Origin: Amycolatopsis sulphurea
GTDB taxonomy: Bacteria > Actinomycetota > Actinomycetes > Mycobacteriales > Pseudonocardiaceae
Direction of reading: 5' to 3'
Assembly: GCF_002564045.1 (NCBI RefSeq)
Contig: NZ_PDJK01000002.1
Coordinates: 4,526,001-4,590,000, forward strand
Length of the DNA stretch: 64,000 nt
The position numbers were made by a program, and so were the translations under genes. The notes under the pieces were generated by a model, which was not told where the DNA came from, did not search any database, and saw only the letters and a program-made list of their open reading frames with translations. Shown here piece after piece: positions 1 to 8,281 of this stretch (the stretch's first letter is position 1; the number at the start of each line of letters is the position of its first letter).

Positions 1-2
1 AC

Positions 3-116
3 GCGAGCACCATGCCGTGGGTGTTCGAGGGGCTCGGCTTCGACGCGGCGGCCGGGCCGAAGATGGACGCGATCCGCAGGTTCGGCGAGGAGATCATCGC
101 GAGGTTCGAGGGGTGA
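3..116 (+). CDS. 3' end of a probable LLM-class (flavin/F420) oxidoreductase, partial
   Basis: Only the last 37 codons are present, open from base 3 to the TGA at 114-116. The tail carries MPWVFEGLGFDAA followed by KMDAIRRFGEEI. This resembles the C-terminal end of luciferase-like monooxygenases, where a short loop leads into a final helix. Too little is left to prove the family or substrate. It reads toward the GlpP-type gene with a 233-base gap, so it need not belong to the same unit. A different TIM-barrel enzyme remains possible. Confidence 0.4.
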   Translation, partial: ASTMPWVFEGLGFDAAAGPKMDAIRRFGEEIIARFEG

Positions 117-315
117 CCGGGGAGCTTGCGATCACTGGAGCGGTGCAGCGGGTACCCGGTCGCAGAGCAGCGGTGGTTGGCGACGAGCGTGGATACGCGA
201 CGGCGGCGCAGGCTCGGTCCGTTCCCGCTGCGTCCGCACCTGACTGGGGTTAGTGGGGGTCCGTCCGGTACTTGACAGGAACGGCCGTCGCCGCGTCGGC
301 AAGGACCGCCTTTCC

Positions 316-343
316 TTGGCCTGCAGGGCATTCGTGTCATAGT
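316..343 (+). promoter_or_regulatory. Candidate promoter of a leaderless GlpP-type gene
   Basis: TTGGCC (316-321) and CATAGT (338-343) are spaced by 16 bases. The -10-like box ends 6 bases before the GTG at 350, which is the arrangement expected for a leaderless actinobacterial mRNA. No Shine-Dalgarno sequence precedes the GTG. This is inference from spacing only; the bases between 117 and 315 show no other feature I can support. Confidence 0.35.
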
Positions 344-349
344 GGGACT

Positions 350-904
350 GTGCGTGAACTCCTGCTGGACCACCCGGTCGTCGCGAGTGTCAAGGACGAG
401 GCGGGGCTGGCGGCCGCCGTGGCGTCCGGGCCGCCGGTGGCGTTCCTGCTCTTCGGGTCGATCCTGACGCTGCCCGAGCTGGTGGGGCGGCTGCGTGCGG
501 CGGGCAAGACCGTGCTGGTGACCGTGGATCTCGTCGAAGGGCTGGTCGGCCGGGACATCGCGGTGGACTTCGTGGCCCAGCAGACAGCCGCCGACGGGGT
601 GCTCAGCAGCAAGGCCGCGCTGGTCAAGGCGGCCAAGGCCCGCGGGCTGCTCGCGGTGCACCGGTTCTTCCTCGTCGATTCGATCTCCTACCACAATTTC
701 GGCCGGCAGCTCGCGATCTCCCGGCCGGACTACGTCGAGATCCTGCCGGGCTGCGTGCCCCGGGTGATCACCTGGCTGAAGGCGGACACCGAAGTGCCGG
801 TCATCGCCGGCGGCCTGGTCTGCGACAAGGACGACGTGCTCGCCGCGCTCGGTGCGGGCGCCCTGGCGATTGCGACGTCCAATGTGGACGTCTGGGCGAT
901 GTAG
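350..904 (+). CDS. glpP: GlpP-family glycerol-3-phosphate responsive antiterminator
   Basis: This 184-residue protein matches the GlpP family (about 180 residues), TIM-barrel RNA-binding antiterminators. In Bacillus, GlpP with glycerol-3-phosphate lets polymerase pass leader terminators of glp genes. Family-like segments include VAFLLFGSI near the start, AVDFVAQQ, DGVLSSKAALVKAAK, and VEILPGC with VIAGGLV near the end. The GTG at 350 is chosen because similarity begins there; an upstream in-frame extension looks non-coding. It converges on the kinase gene, with one base between the stop codons. The leader of that operon holds an intrinsic terminator, so this protein is the obvious candidate regulator. 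The ligand is not known here and may be another polyol phosphate. Confidence 0.85.
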   Translation: MRELLLDHPVVASVKDEAGLAAAVASGPPVAFLLFGSILTLPELVGRLRAAGKTVLVTVDLVEGLVGRDIAVDFVAQQTAADGVLSSKAALVKAAKARGLLAVHRFFLVDSISYHNFGRQLAISRPDYVEILPGCVPRVITWLKADTEVPVIAGGLVCDKDDVLAALGAGALAIATSNVDVWAM

Positions 905-905
905 C

Positions 906-2267
906 TCACTGCCGGGCCAGCCAGCCGAACAGCGGATCGGTGTAGCCGCGTACCTGCTCGTACGTCTGTCGCAGCCGCCGGTACAGCTCGTGGGTGCCCG
1001 GGTCCGGGGCGAATCGCACGCCCGGCCGGACCATCGCCGTCACGGCTTCGTCGAATCCGGAGTGGACACCGAGGCCGACCGCGGCGCAGATCGCCGCGCC
1101 GAGTTCCGCGCCGCCTTCGGCGCGGCGGGCGGGTTTGCCGAAGGCGTCCGCGACGATCCGCATCAGCACGTCCGATCCGGCGCCGCCACCGGAGACGAGC
1201 ACCTCGTCGAATTCCGTGCCCAGTTCCGCGGCCATCGCGGCGCCGTTGCCGCACAAGGTGAGCGCGATCGCTTCGAGCACCGCGCGGTACAGGTGGAACC
1301 GGCCCTGTCTGCCGTCGAAGCCGAGGAAAGCGCCCTTGCGGTCGGGCGCCTCGACCGGGGCCAGCCAGTCGAGTACGGCGATCAGTCCCTCCGAGCCGGG
1401 CGGCACTTCGGCCGCGCCCGCGTTGAGCGCTTCCTCGTCGCCGAGCAGGTCCCGCAGCCAGCTGACCGTCCACATGCCACGCCGGATACCGTGGCTCTCG
1501 TAGAGGTACCGGCCGGGACGGCAGGCGAAGTTCGTCCAGAACGCCTTGGCGTCCGGGACATTCCGCGAACCGGTGGTCATTCCGGCGATGTAGGTGCCCA
1601 GTGACAGCAGCAGGGTGCGGTCATCGGCGAGCCCGCTGCCCAGCGCCTCCACCGCTTTGTCGTTGGCGGTGGCGAACACCGGTGTGCCCACTGACAGCCC
1701 GGTGTGCGCGGCGGCCTCCGTGGTGACCGTGCCGAGCAGCTCGCCCGGATCCACCAGGTCGAACAGCATCTCCCGGGGAATGGCCGGTTCGTCCACCCAG
1801 GACCAGGTGTCCGTGTCGATCGGCCACACGCCTTGGTAGTTCGCCGCGGTGTCGCGGAACCGGCCGGTCATCCTCGCGGTGATGTACCCCGAGGAGGCGC
1901 TGACGTAACGCACTTCCGGGTTCGTGGGCTCATACGGCCGGGAGACGCGCTCGTCCATCCAGCTCAGGACTGGCTGGGCGAGCGTGCCGTCGGCCCGCAG
2001 CAGCGCCCGGCAGAACCGGATCGTGCACAGCCCGACGCCCGCGATGTCTTCGGGGCGGCCGTCGAACGAGGCGAGCGCGGCACGGGTCGCCGCGCCGATC
2101 GAATCCCACAGGTCGTCCTCCGGGTGCTCGACCACGCCGGGGCGCGGGGTGTCGTTGGGACGCAACGGAACCCGGGCACTGGCCCGGGTCACCCCGCGCT
2201 CGTCGAACACGGTGACCTTGGTGCTCTGCGATCCGTTGTCGATGCCGAGCAGGTACCGCGTCATCAT
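906..2267 (-). CDS. FGGY-family carbohydrate/polyol kinase
   Basis: A 453-residue ATP-dependent sugar or polyol kinase of the FGGY/glycerol kinase superfamily. The N-terminal phosphate-binding segment LLGIDNGSQSTKVTVFDERG is at residues 5-24. The second actin-like domain carries LVSGGGAGSDVLMRIVADAF and the following AELGAAICAAVGLG. It is slightly shorter than the usual 480-500 residues. The start is the first ATG of an ATGATG pair, overlapping the stop of the FAD oxidase in an ATGA junction, so translation is probably coupled. It is the last gene of the SDR-oxidase-kinase operon. The substrate cannot be told from sequence; the GlpP-type regulator next door points to a glycerol-like compound. 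Confidence 0.85.
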   Translation of the reverse strand: MMTRYLLGIDNGSQSTKVTVFDERGVTRASARVPLRPNDTPRPGVVEHPEDDLWDSIGAATRAALASFDGRPEDIAGVGLCTIRFCRALLRADGTLAQPVLSWMDERVSRPYEPTNPEVRYVSASSGYITARMTGRFRDTAANYQGVWPIDTDTWSWVDEPAIPREMLFDLVDPGELLGTVTTEAAAHTGLSVGTPVFATANDKAVEALGSGLADDRTLLLSLGTYIAGMTTGSRNVPDAKAFWTNFACRPGRYLYESHGIRRGMWTVSWLRDLLGDEEALNAGAAEVPPGSEGLIAVLDWLAPVEAPDRKGAFLGFDGRQGRFHLYRAVLEAIALTLCGNGAAMAAELGTEFDEVLVSGGGAGSDVLMRIVADAFGKPARRAEGGAELGAAICAAVGLGVHSGFDEAVTAMVRPGVRFAPDPGTHELYRRLRQTYEQVRGYTDPLFGWLARQ

Positions 2268-3709
2268 CGTTCCCCGGCGGGGAAAACGGTGCCCGGGTTC
2301 ATGATCCCCTTCGGGTCGTAGACCTCCTTGAGCCGGTGCAGGATCGGGTACGCGGTGCCGTGCTCCTGTTCGGTCCACTGTGTACGGTACTTGCCGATAC
2401 CGTGGTGGTGCACCATGGACCCGCCGCGGGCCAGCGTTTCCTCGACGATGATCGCGTTGAGCGGGATGTGGTATTTCGTGATCTCCTCGCGGGGCTCGCA
2501 GGTGATCCGGTAGTCGTAGACGAAGTACATGTTCGTCCCGTTCTGGTAGCTGTGCGAGGAGTGCCCGCCGAGCATCGTGAGATCTTCGAAATGCGGGTAT
2601 TCCTTGGTGATCCGGGAGATCACCGCGTCGTAAATGTCGCCGATCACCGACCAGTTCGCGGACACCTCGGTGGTGTAGCCCAGGCGATGCTCGGCGAGCA
2701 TGGTCGCCTGTTCGGCGCGGATCTTGTCCGGTCCCCAGTTGAGTTCGTCGAACCACTCGCGGATCAGCTGCGGGTCCACCTTCTCGTGCCGGTATTCTCC
2801 GACGATCTCCTCGATCGCGATGCTGGTCGCTTCGGCGAGGGGCGCGGGTCCTTCGGCGAGGAACACCGCGACGCATTTGCCGTCCGCGAAATGCGAGAAG
2901 TGCTGCGCGGCGTCCTGTTCGGAATAGACCCGCGCGACCGACGGGCGGTAGCCCTCGGTGATGACTTCGCGCAGCAGCTCGATTCCGGTACGCACGTCGT
3001 CGATCAGGTAACCGTGGAAACGGTTGTTCTCCGGTTGGTATGTGAACAGCTTCACGGTGACTTCGGTGACGTAGCAGAGCGCGCCCTCATTGCCGATCAC
3101 CACGTGCCGGATGTCCGGCCCGGCGGCCCGGCGCGGCACGTTCTTGATCCGGCTGACGCTGCCGTCCGGGAACACCGCCTCCAGCCCGACCACCATGTCC
3201 TCGATTCCGCCGTACAGCGTGGAGAACTGGCCGATCGACCGGGTCGCGACCAGCCCGCCCATCTGGGCCAGCGGCTTGGACTGCGGCGAGTGGCCGGTGG
3301 TGAGGCCGAGTTCCCGCGCGCGTTCCTCCAGCATCCGCAGCGGAACCCCGCACTGCGCGGTCGCCAGCATGTCGACCGGATCGAGGTGCACGATCTCGTC
3401 CATTTCGGACCCATCGAGCACCACCGTGCGGTCGAAACTGGTCTCCAGCCCGCCTTCGGTGCCAGTGCGGCCGGTGCGCGGCACGATGTTGACGCCGTGC
3501 TCGTTCGCGAACGCCAGCACCGCGGCGACCTGTTCGGTGCTGCCCGCGCGCACGACGGCGATCGGGAACGGGCCGTCGTAGATGCCGTGCACCGCGGTGT
3601 ATTTCTTGAACCGGTCGACGCTCGCCTCGCGCAGCAGCTGTTCGTCGGTGTCCACGCGGTCCGCGCCCACGAGGTCGCGCACCTGGTCGAGGATGGCGGT
3701 GGTGTCCAT
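2264..3709 (-). CDS. FAD-binding oxidase, alkylglycerone-phosphate-synthase-like
   Basis: A 481-residue flavoprotein of the VAO/PCMH fold. The FAD_binding_4 domain spans about residues 45-220 and includes PFPIAVVRAGSTEQVAAVL, NIVPRTGRTGTEGG and the HSPQSKPLAQMGGLVA stretch. The C-terminal half carries MVHHHGIGKYR, the triple-His motif of alkylglycerone phosphate synthases and related dehydrogenases. The ATG at 3709 is preceded by AAAGGA. It lies 29 bases after the SDR gene and overlaps the kinase gene by 4 bases. In this operon it more likely oxidises a polyol or polyol phosphate than makes ether lipids, but that is inference. Confidence 0.8.
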   Translation of the reverse strand: MDTTAILDQVRDLVGADRVDTDEQLLREASVDRFKKYTAVHGIYDGPFPIAVVRAGSTEQVAAVLAFANEHGVNIVPRTGRTGTEGGLETSFDRTVVLDGSEMDEIVHLDPVDMLATAQCGVPLRMLEERARELGLTTGHSPQSKPLAQMGGLVATRSIGQFSTLYGGIEDMVVGLEAVFPDGSVSRIKNVPRRAAGPDIRHVVIGNEGALCYVTEVTVKLFTYQPENNRFHGYLIDDVRTGIELLREVITEGYRPSVARVYSEQDAAQHFSHFADGKCVAVFLAEGPAPLAEATSIAIEEIVGEYRHEKVDPQLIREWFDELNWGPDKIRAEQATMLAEHRLGYTTEVSANWSVIGDIYDAVISRITKEYPHFEDLTMLGGHSSHSYQNGTNMYFVYDYRITCEPREEITKYHIPLNAIIVEETLARGGSMVHHHGIGKYRTQWTEQEHGTAYPILHRLKEVYDPKGIMNPGTVFPAGER

Positions 3710-3738
3710 GATTTCCTTTGCTCCGTCAGGGTTTCGGT

Positions 3739-4521
3739 TCATCGGGTGAGGTAGCCGCCGTCGACGGTGAGGACGTGCCCGTTCACGTAGTCGGAGGCGC
3801 GGCCGGCCAGGAAGACCACCGCGCCCATCAGGTCGCCCAGCTCGCCCCAGCGCCCGGCCGGGATGTGCTCGAGCACGCGCTGGTTGGCGACCGGGTCCGC
3901 GCGGGTCTGCGCGGTGATCGGGGTGGCGAAATAGCCGGGCGCGATCGCGTTGCACTGCACGTTGTGGGCGCCGAGTTCGTCCGCGTAGGCGCGGGTGAAG
4001 CCGACGATGCCGTGTTTGGCCGCGGCATAGGCGGGGGAGCCCCGGCCGCCGAGGAAAGAGAACAGCGAGGCGATGTTGATGATCTTTCCGTGGCCCTGCG
4101 CGACCATGCGCGCTCCGGCCAGCCGGCCGAGTTCGAACGGCGCGGTGAGGTTCAGTGCGAGCATCGGATCCCAGTGCTCCCGGCCGAATTCGGCGACCGG
4201 CGCGAGCTTCGAGATACCCGCGGAGTTGACCAGGATGTCGACCGAACCGAGCCGGTCCACACAGGACGCGACGACCTCGGCGGGCGCGCCGGGGGCGGTC
4301 AGGTCGATCTCCAGCGTCTCCAGCCGGGCGCCGGCCTTCTCGACCAGCTCGCGGGTCTCGCCGTCGTCGTCGGTCACGGTCGGCGCGAAGACGTTCGCCC
4401 CGGCCTTGGCCAAGGCCACGGTGAAGGCGCGGCCGAGGCCGGTGTTGCCCCCGGTGACCACGGCAGTGCGGCCGTGCAGGGAGAACAGGTCGAGGGAGAA
4501 GTCCCGGATTTCCAACGCCAA
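3739..4521 (-). CDS. Short-chain dehydrogenase/reductase, first gene of polyol operon
   Basis: A 260-residue classical SDR. The nucleotide-binding motif TGGNTGLG sits near residue 23, NSAG near residue 97, and the active-site pair is in YAAAK near residue 165; the terminal IAPGYF and VDGGYLTR segments fit. It resembles 2-deoxy-D-gluconate 3-dehydrogenase/KduD-type enzymes, so a sugar acid or polyol substrate is likely. Translation appears to start at TTG (4519-4521) because AAAGG lies 5 bases upstream and the conserved N-terminus begins there. The preceding roughly 140-base leader contains an intrinsic terminator, giving this gene and the two behind it an attenuation-type control point. Confidence 0.85.
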   Translation of the reverse strand: MALEIRDFSLDLFSLHGRTAVVTGGNTGLGRAFTVALAKAGANVFAPTVTDDDGETRELVEKAGARLETLEIDLTAPGAPAEVVASCVDRLGSVDILVNSAGISKLAPVAEFGREHWDPMLALNLTAPFELGRLAGARMVAQGHGKIINIASLFSFLGGRGSPAYAAAKHGIVGFTRAYADELGAHNVQCNAIAPGYFATPITAQTRADPVANQRVLEHIPAGRWGELGDLMGAVVFLAGRASDYVNGHVLTVDGGYLTR

Positions 4522-4580
4522 TCGTGCCTTTCTGCTCGACGCGCCCCGGAACGGTTTCTCGCCGCGGGTATTCCGGGAAC

Positions 4581-4629
4581 AAAAAAAGAGAACAGTTTCC
4601 CCGTTTGTGCCAAGGGGTTACTGTTCTCT
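4581..4629 (-). terminator. Leader terminator/attenuator of the SDR-oxidase-kinase operon
   Basis: Read on the minus strand, arm AGAGAACAGT (4629-4620) pairs perfectly with ACTGTTCTCT (4596-4587). Inside it CCCC pairs with GGGG around an 11-base loop. The hairpin is followed at once by a T tract (4587-4581) and lies 60 bases upstream of the first start codon. A competing stem pairs GTTACT (4643-4638) with AGTAAC (4622-4617) and would break the terminator's 5' arm. A terminator upstream of the first gene, plus a GlpP-type protein at the end of the operon, indicates regulated antitermination. Confidence 0.8.
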
Positions 4630-4665
4630 GCGTCTCTAGTAACATGATTTTCAGTTGTGGTCGGC

Positions 4666-4695
4666 AGCGTAACCACGGTCGCCGCCGAGTGTCAA
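4666..4695 (-). promoter_or_regulatory. Promoter of the attenuated polyol operon
   Basis: On the minus strand TTGACA (4695-4690) and TACGCT (4671-4666) are separated by 18 bases, a good housekeeping-sigma promoter. The start point would fall near 4659, giving a leader of about 138 bases that contains the whole terminator/alternative hairpin. Confidence 0.65.
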
Positions 4696-4799
4696 GACGG
4701 CGCCGTGATTTCCGGGCGGTCGCACCGGCCTGGCCGGGCCAGGGGTCCCCCGGCCGTCTCGCCGCCTGCGCCTGCGGCCCGTTCGCGGGCCGACCGGGT

Positions 4800-5100
4800 G
4801 GGCGGGATGCTCGGGTGGTCCGCGCAGTTCGCGTTCGCAGTTGCTCGTGCCCCTGCGCCTGGTGCCCGCCTGGGGTGGTCGGCTCAACCCGGTGACGTCG
4901 ATGGTCAGCGAGTACGCCTGGACTCCGGCGCCCGGCTGTGGGACATCGCGCTGGTGCTGGCCGGGGCGGGTTCGTTCGCGCTGCTGGTGCCGTTGCGGCG
5001 CAACGGGATCGGTCGCCGTCGCGGCCTTCGCACTGTGGTCTGTGAGCATTCTCGCGGTCGCGGTGTTCACCACGGCCCCGGCAAAGTTGGTCGAGGGTCC
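4800..5100 (+). pseudogene. Relic of a DUF998-type membrane protein
   Basis: Pieces of one hydrophobic protein can be followed through changing frames: RLNPVTSMVSEYAW near 4885, then LWDIALVLAGAGSFALLVPL near 4937, then VAVAAFALWSVSILAVAVFT near 5020. The order fits a DUF998 family protein broken by at least two frameshifts and ending at the dispersed repeat at 5076. Past the repeat, a short reading frame from ATG 5230 with a good GGGAGG site encodes MAVAVVVLLALAGYGW and then runs antisense into the MerR gene; I take it as another fragment. Confidence 0.5.
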
Positions 5101-5162
5101 GTGATCAGCAGAGAGAGCCGTGGCTGCCCGACCGGTTTCGGGTCCGTGAAGGGGCCCTTCAC
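5076..5162. repeat. Dispersed composite repeat, copy A (short form)
   Basis: In order: a conserved segment matching CAAAGTTGGTCGAGGGTCC, then TGATCAGCAG, GCCGTGGCTGCC, CCGGTTTCGGGTCC, and the 17-base palindrome GTGAAGGGGCCCTTCAC at 5146-5162. The same blocks recur at 18.9, 23.1 and 33.6 kb; relative to those listings this copy is inverted. It abuts the DUF998 relic. Confidence 0.75.
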
Positions 5163-5314
5163 AGCCCGCCGCAGCGGCGCAGGGCCTTGCGGCAGAGTGC
5201 CCCCGGTGCGCAGCCGGGAGGACGGGACGATGGCCGTGGCGGTGGTCGTGCTGCTCGCCCTGGCCGGCTACGGCTGGCACACCTTGCTGACCCGGGTGGA
5301 GGTGGCCCCAGTGC

Positions 5315-6112
5315 TCAGCAGGGCGGTGCTTCCGGGATTGCCTTCGGGACCGGGCGCGCGGCATCCGCTTCGGCTGAGTGCAGCGGGTCCGTCTGCTCGA
5401 TCACCTTCTCCATCCGGCGGAGCACGTCGAGCTGGGCCGGACGGTAGAGGTCCTTGATCGCGCGCTCCACGGTCTGGGCGGCGAACGGGCCGCCGTGGGG
5501 CGGCTCGCGCCCGATCTCCCGCAGCTTCGGATGCCGTTCGACCAGTTCGCGGGTGACGAGGGCCATCCGCTCGGCGAGCGCCTGCCGGGTCGCTTCGTCC
5601 GCGTCCTCGGGCAGACTCTCGAACTCTGCCCGGGTGGGGTCCTCCGCGGTGTCCTGCAGCAGCCGGGCGAAGGCCTCCATGGCATGCTGGCCCAGTACCC
5701 GGGACAGGACCACGAGCAACGAGCGGTCGGCGTCGCTGAGGTCGGCGTCGAGGGCGGCGATGGCCAGCTCCGGGGGCAGGTCCGGGGCGGTCGACTCGCG
5801 CAGGAGGAACCCCAGCTCGACCCGGGCGCGCTGCAGCCGGGTGATGGTCGCGGAGAGCTCCGCGTCGAGTGCGTTCAGTGCTTCCTGCGGATGTTCGTCG
5901 TCTTCGCCCATCTCCGCGATCTGGGTGAGGGAGAAGCCGAGTTCGCTGAGCCGCTTGATCCGCAGCACCCGGACCAGGTGCGCGACGCCGTACTGTTTGT
6001 ACCCATTGGGCCGCCGGGACGGCTCGGCGAGCAGGCCTACGTCATGGTAGTGCCGTACCGTACGCAGGCTCGTCCCGGCGAGTTCGGCTATCTCGCGGGT
6101 GCTCCAAGCCAT
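5315..6112 (-). CDS. MerR-family transcriptional regulator
   Basis: A 265-residue MerR regulator. The N-terminal winged-helix HTH begins at STREIAELAGTSLRTVRHYH and continues YKQYGVAHLVRVLRIKRL, followed by the dimerisation helix (about residues 85-125). The long C-terminal part lacks an obvious effector-binding Cys cluster and looks like the helical domain of TipA-like family members. The ATG at 6112 fits the start of the HTH. It diverges from the S9 peptidase gene across a 149-base region with a perfect inverted repeat, so it probably controls itself and that gene. The effector is unknown. Confidence 0.85.
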   Translation of the reverse strand: MAWSTREIAELAGTSLRTVRHYHDVGLLAEPSRRPNGYKQYGVAHLVRVLRIKRLSELGFSLTQIAEMGEDDEHPQEALNALDAELSATITRLQRARVELGFLLRESTAPDLPPELAIAALDADLSDADRSLLVVLSRVLGQHAMEAFARLLQDTAEDPTRAEFESLPEDADEATRQALAERMALVTRELVERHPKLREIGREPPHGGPFAAQTVERAIKDLYRPAQLDVLRRMEKVIEQTDPLHSAEADAARPVPKAIPEAPPC

Positions 6113-6153
6113 GATCGTCCTCTCGTTCCGGTCATCCGGCCCCAGTGAAAACC

Positions 6154-6168
6154 ATGCCGTTGCGGCAT
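6154..6168. promoter_or_regulatory. Candidate MerR operator between divergent genes
   Basis: ATGCCG-TTG-CGGCAT is a perfect 6-bp inverted repeat. On the minus strand it starts directly after a TTGACT -35-like box (6174-6169), the position where MerR proteins bind in stretched-spacer promoters. A second small repeat, GTGAC-CTCC-GTCAC, lies at 6178-6191 and could serve the plus-strand gene. Confidence 0.5.
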
Positions 6169-6261
6169 AGTCAACATGTGACCTCCGTCACGATAGGTTT
6201 CTCTTGAGTGTGCCCCGACGGCATGGACTCTGCTGTAAGCACCCAGCGGAGGGGAGACCGG

Positions 6262-8169
6262 ATGACCGTGCAGACCTTGCCGAGGCTCATCGACGTCGCG
6301 GAGTTCTTCGCCGACCCGGTGTTCTCCACCGCGCAGCTGTCCCCGGACGGGGCGCGGGTCGCCTACCTCGCGCCGGCGCACGGCCGGATGAACGTGTGGG
6401 TGCGCGGGATCGGCGAGGAGCACGGGGACGCGCGATGCGTGACCGACGACGCCCGGCGGGGGATCACGGCGTTCTGCTGGAGCGACGATCCGGGCAGCCT
6501 GCTCTACCGCGGGGATGCCGACGGCAATGAGGGCTGGCACCTCTACCGCGTCGATCTGGACGTGCCCGGGGCGGAGCCGGTGGATCTGACCCCGCTGCCG
6601 CCCGGCTGCCGGGTCTCGGCCTTCACGCTGCTGCCGGGCCTGCCGGGCATTCTGCTGGTCGCGATGAACGGCGGCGCGCTCGCCTTCGGCTACTACCGGG
6701 TCGACATCGCCACCGGGGAAACCGTGCTGCACCAAGAGATCCGGGAGCCACGGAGCACGTTCCTGTTCGACGCCGCGGGCACGCCGGTCTTCCGGGAGGC
6801 GCTGACCGAAGAGGGCGTGCGCGAGTACTACGCGATCGACCGGGTGAGTGGCGCGGAGCGGTTGCTCCGGCGGGCCGGCGGGGCGGAACACCCGCTCGGC
6901 GTGCACCCCGTGCTCGCCGAGCCGGACGGGACGGGGCTGCTGCTGGGCAGCTACCAGGACACCGACGATCTGCGGCTGGTCCGCGTCGACGCGGAGACCG
7001 GCGAGGAGACCGTGGTCGCCGCGGTAGCCGGGCACAGCCTGTGCGAGCTGGGCACGGTCGCGGCCGGTGTCGCTCATCCGCCGTCGGTGCTCACCAGCCG
7101 GCACACCGGGAAGGTTCTCGCGGCACGGTTCGTCGGCGACCGGCCGCGGATCGAGGCGCTGGACCCGCATTTCGCCGAGGTGTACGCGGAGCTGGCGAAG
7201 CTGTCCGACGGGGTGCTGGCCGCGGTGTCCTCGGACCGTGCGGAACAACGATGGGTCGCGACGTTCAGCCACGACCGCGCACCGGACCTGACCTACTTCT
7301 ACGACCATCGCACCGGTGAAAGCCGGTTGCTGTTCCGCCCGTACCCGCATCTGGATCCGGCGGAGCTGGCGCCGATGACCGCGGTCTCCTTCCCCGCCCG
7401 CGACGGCCTGCCCCTGCACGGATTCCTGACTCTGCCGGTCGGGGTCGAGCCCACCGCGTTGCCGTTCGTGCTGCTGGTGCACGGCGGCCCGTGGACGCAC
7501 GACAGCTGGCGGTACGACCGCGAAGCGCAAGTGCTGGCCAACCGCGGTTACGGTGTGCTGCAAGTGAATTTCCGAGGTTCGACCGGGTACGGCCGCCGCC
7601 ACCTGACCGCCGCGGTCGGCGAACTGGGCGGGAAGATGCACGACGACCTGATCGATGCCACCGAATGGGCCGTCGACCAGGGATACGCGGACCCGGACCG
7701 CCTCGGCATCTACGGCGGTTCTTACGGCGGCTACGCGGCTTTGGTCGGTGTCACGGTCACTCCCGATCATTTCGCCGCCGCGGTCGACCACGTCGGCATG
7801 GCCAACCTGGTGTCGTTCACCGACGCGATGCCGTCGATCCTGCGCCCTTACCTGTGCGCGAACTGGCACCGTTATGCGGGCGACTCGGCCGACCCGGTGC
7901 AGAAGAAGGAACTGCTGTCCCGCTCGCCGAGCACGATGGTCGACCGGATCCGCACCCCGCTGCTGGTCGTCCAGGGCGCGCGCGACGCCCGGGTGCCGAA
8001 AGCGGAATCCGACCGCATCGTCGGCTCACTGCGTGCCCGCGGGGTCCCGGTCGACTATCTGGTCGCCGATGACGAGGGACACGACTTCCGGAACCCGGAG
8101 AACCTGATCCGGATGTTCCGCGCGATCGAACGGCATTTCGCGGATCACCTCGGCGGCCGTTCCGGCTGA
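6262..8169 (+). CDS. S9-family prolyl oligopeptidase-like serine peptidase
   Basis: A 635-residue cytoplasmic peptidase. The N-terminal part (about residues 1-370) is a beta-propeller rich in paired Asp/Gly turns; the C-terminal alpha/beta hydrolase starts near FVLLVHGGPWTHDSW. The catalytic triad is visible: Ser487 in GGSYGGY, Asp575 in QGARDARVP and His607 in DDEGHDF. The ATG at 6262 is chosen for the strong GGAGGGGAGA site in front. There is no signal peptide. It belongs with acylaminoacyl-peptidase/dipeptidyl-peptidase relatives and probably removes residues from short peptides. It diverges from the MerR gene, its likely regulator. Confidence 0.9.
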   Translation: MTVQTLPRLIDVAEFFADPVFSTAQLSPDGARVAYLAPAHGRMNVWVRGIGEEHGDARCVTDDARRGITAFCWSDDPGSLLYRGDADGNEGWHLYRVDLDVPGAEPVDLTPLPPGCRVSAFTLLPGLPGILLVAMNGGALAFGYYRVDIATGETVLHQEIREPRSTFLFDAAGTPVFREALTEEGVREYYAIDRVSGAERLLRRAGGAEHPLGVHPVLAEPDGTGLLLGSYQDTDDLRLVRVDAETGEETVVAAVAGHSLCELGTVAAGVAHPPSVLTSRHTGKVLAARFVGDRPRIEALDPHFAEVYAELAKLSDGVLAAVSSDRAEQRWVATFSHDRAPDLTYFYDHRTGESRLLFRPYPHLDPAELAPMTAVSFPARDGLPLHGFLTLPVGVEPTALPFVLLVHGGPWTHDSWRYDREAQVLANRGYGVLQVNFRGSTGYGRRHLTAAVGELGGKMHDDLIDATEWAVDQGYADPDRLGIYGGSYGGYAALVGVTVTPDHFAAAVDHVGMANLVSFTDAMPSILRPYLCANWHRYAGDSADPVQKKELLSRSPSTMVDRIRTPLLVVQGARDARVPKAESDRIVGSLRARGVPVDYLVADDEGHDFRNPENLIRMFRAIERHFADHLGGRSG

Positions 8170-8201
8170 GCCGAACCGCGCGTTCTCACCCGCTCCAGCT
8201 G

Positions 8202-8260
8202 AAGTCTGTGAAGGGGCCCTTCACGGACTCAGAGTCTGTGAAGGGCCCCTTCACAGCATT
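8202..8260. repeat. Tandem pair of GTGAAGGGSCCCTTCAC palindromes
   Basis: Two 17-base palindromes (8208-8224 and 8238-8254) are joined by CGGACTCAGAGTCT, which is itself symmetric, so the whole block can fold into several hairpins. It sits between the convergent ends of the peptidase gene and nicE, where it could act as a two-way terminator. It lacks the longer blocks of the composite repeat. Confidence 0.75.
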
Positions 8261-8281
8261 TCCGGGCGGCTGGGGAGGGGC

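Noticed and set aside
2268..2876. Upstream extension of the FGGY kinase frame
   Set aside because: It overlaps the FAD oxidase gene in a different frame, is Arg/Pro-rich and lacks similarity; the ATGA junction fixes the start at 2267.
3722..4645. Extension of the FAD oxidase frame to 793 residues
   Set aside because: The added part is an Arg/Gly-rich shadow of the SDR gene; the ATG at 3709 has a good ribosome site.
5187..5457. Plus-strand frames overlapping the 3' end of the MerR gene
   Set aside because: Only the first 30 codons from ATG 5230 look membrane-protein-like; the rest is antisense to merR. Mentioned with the DUF998 relic rather than as a gene.
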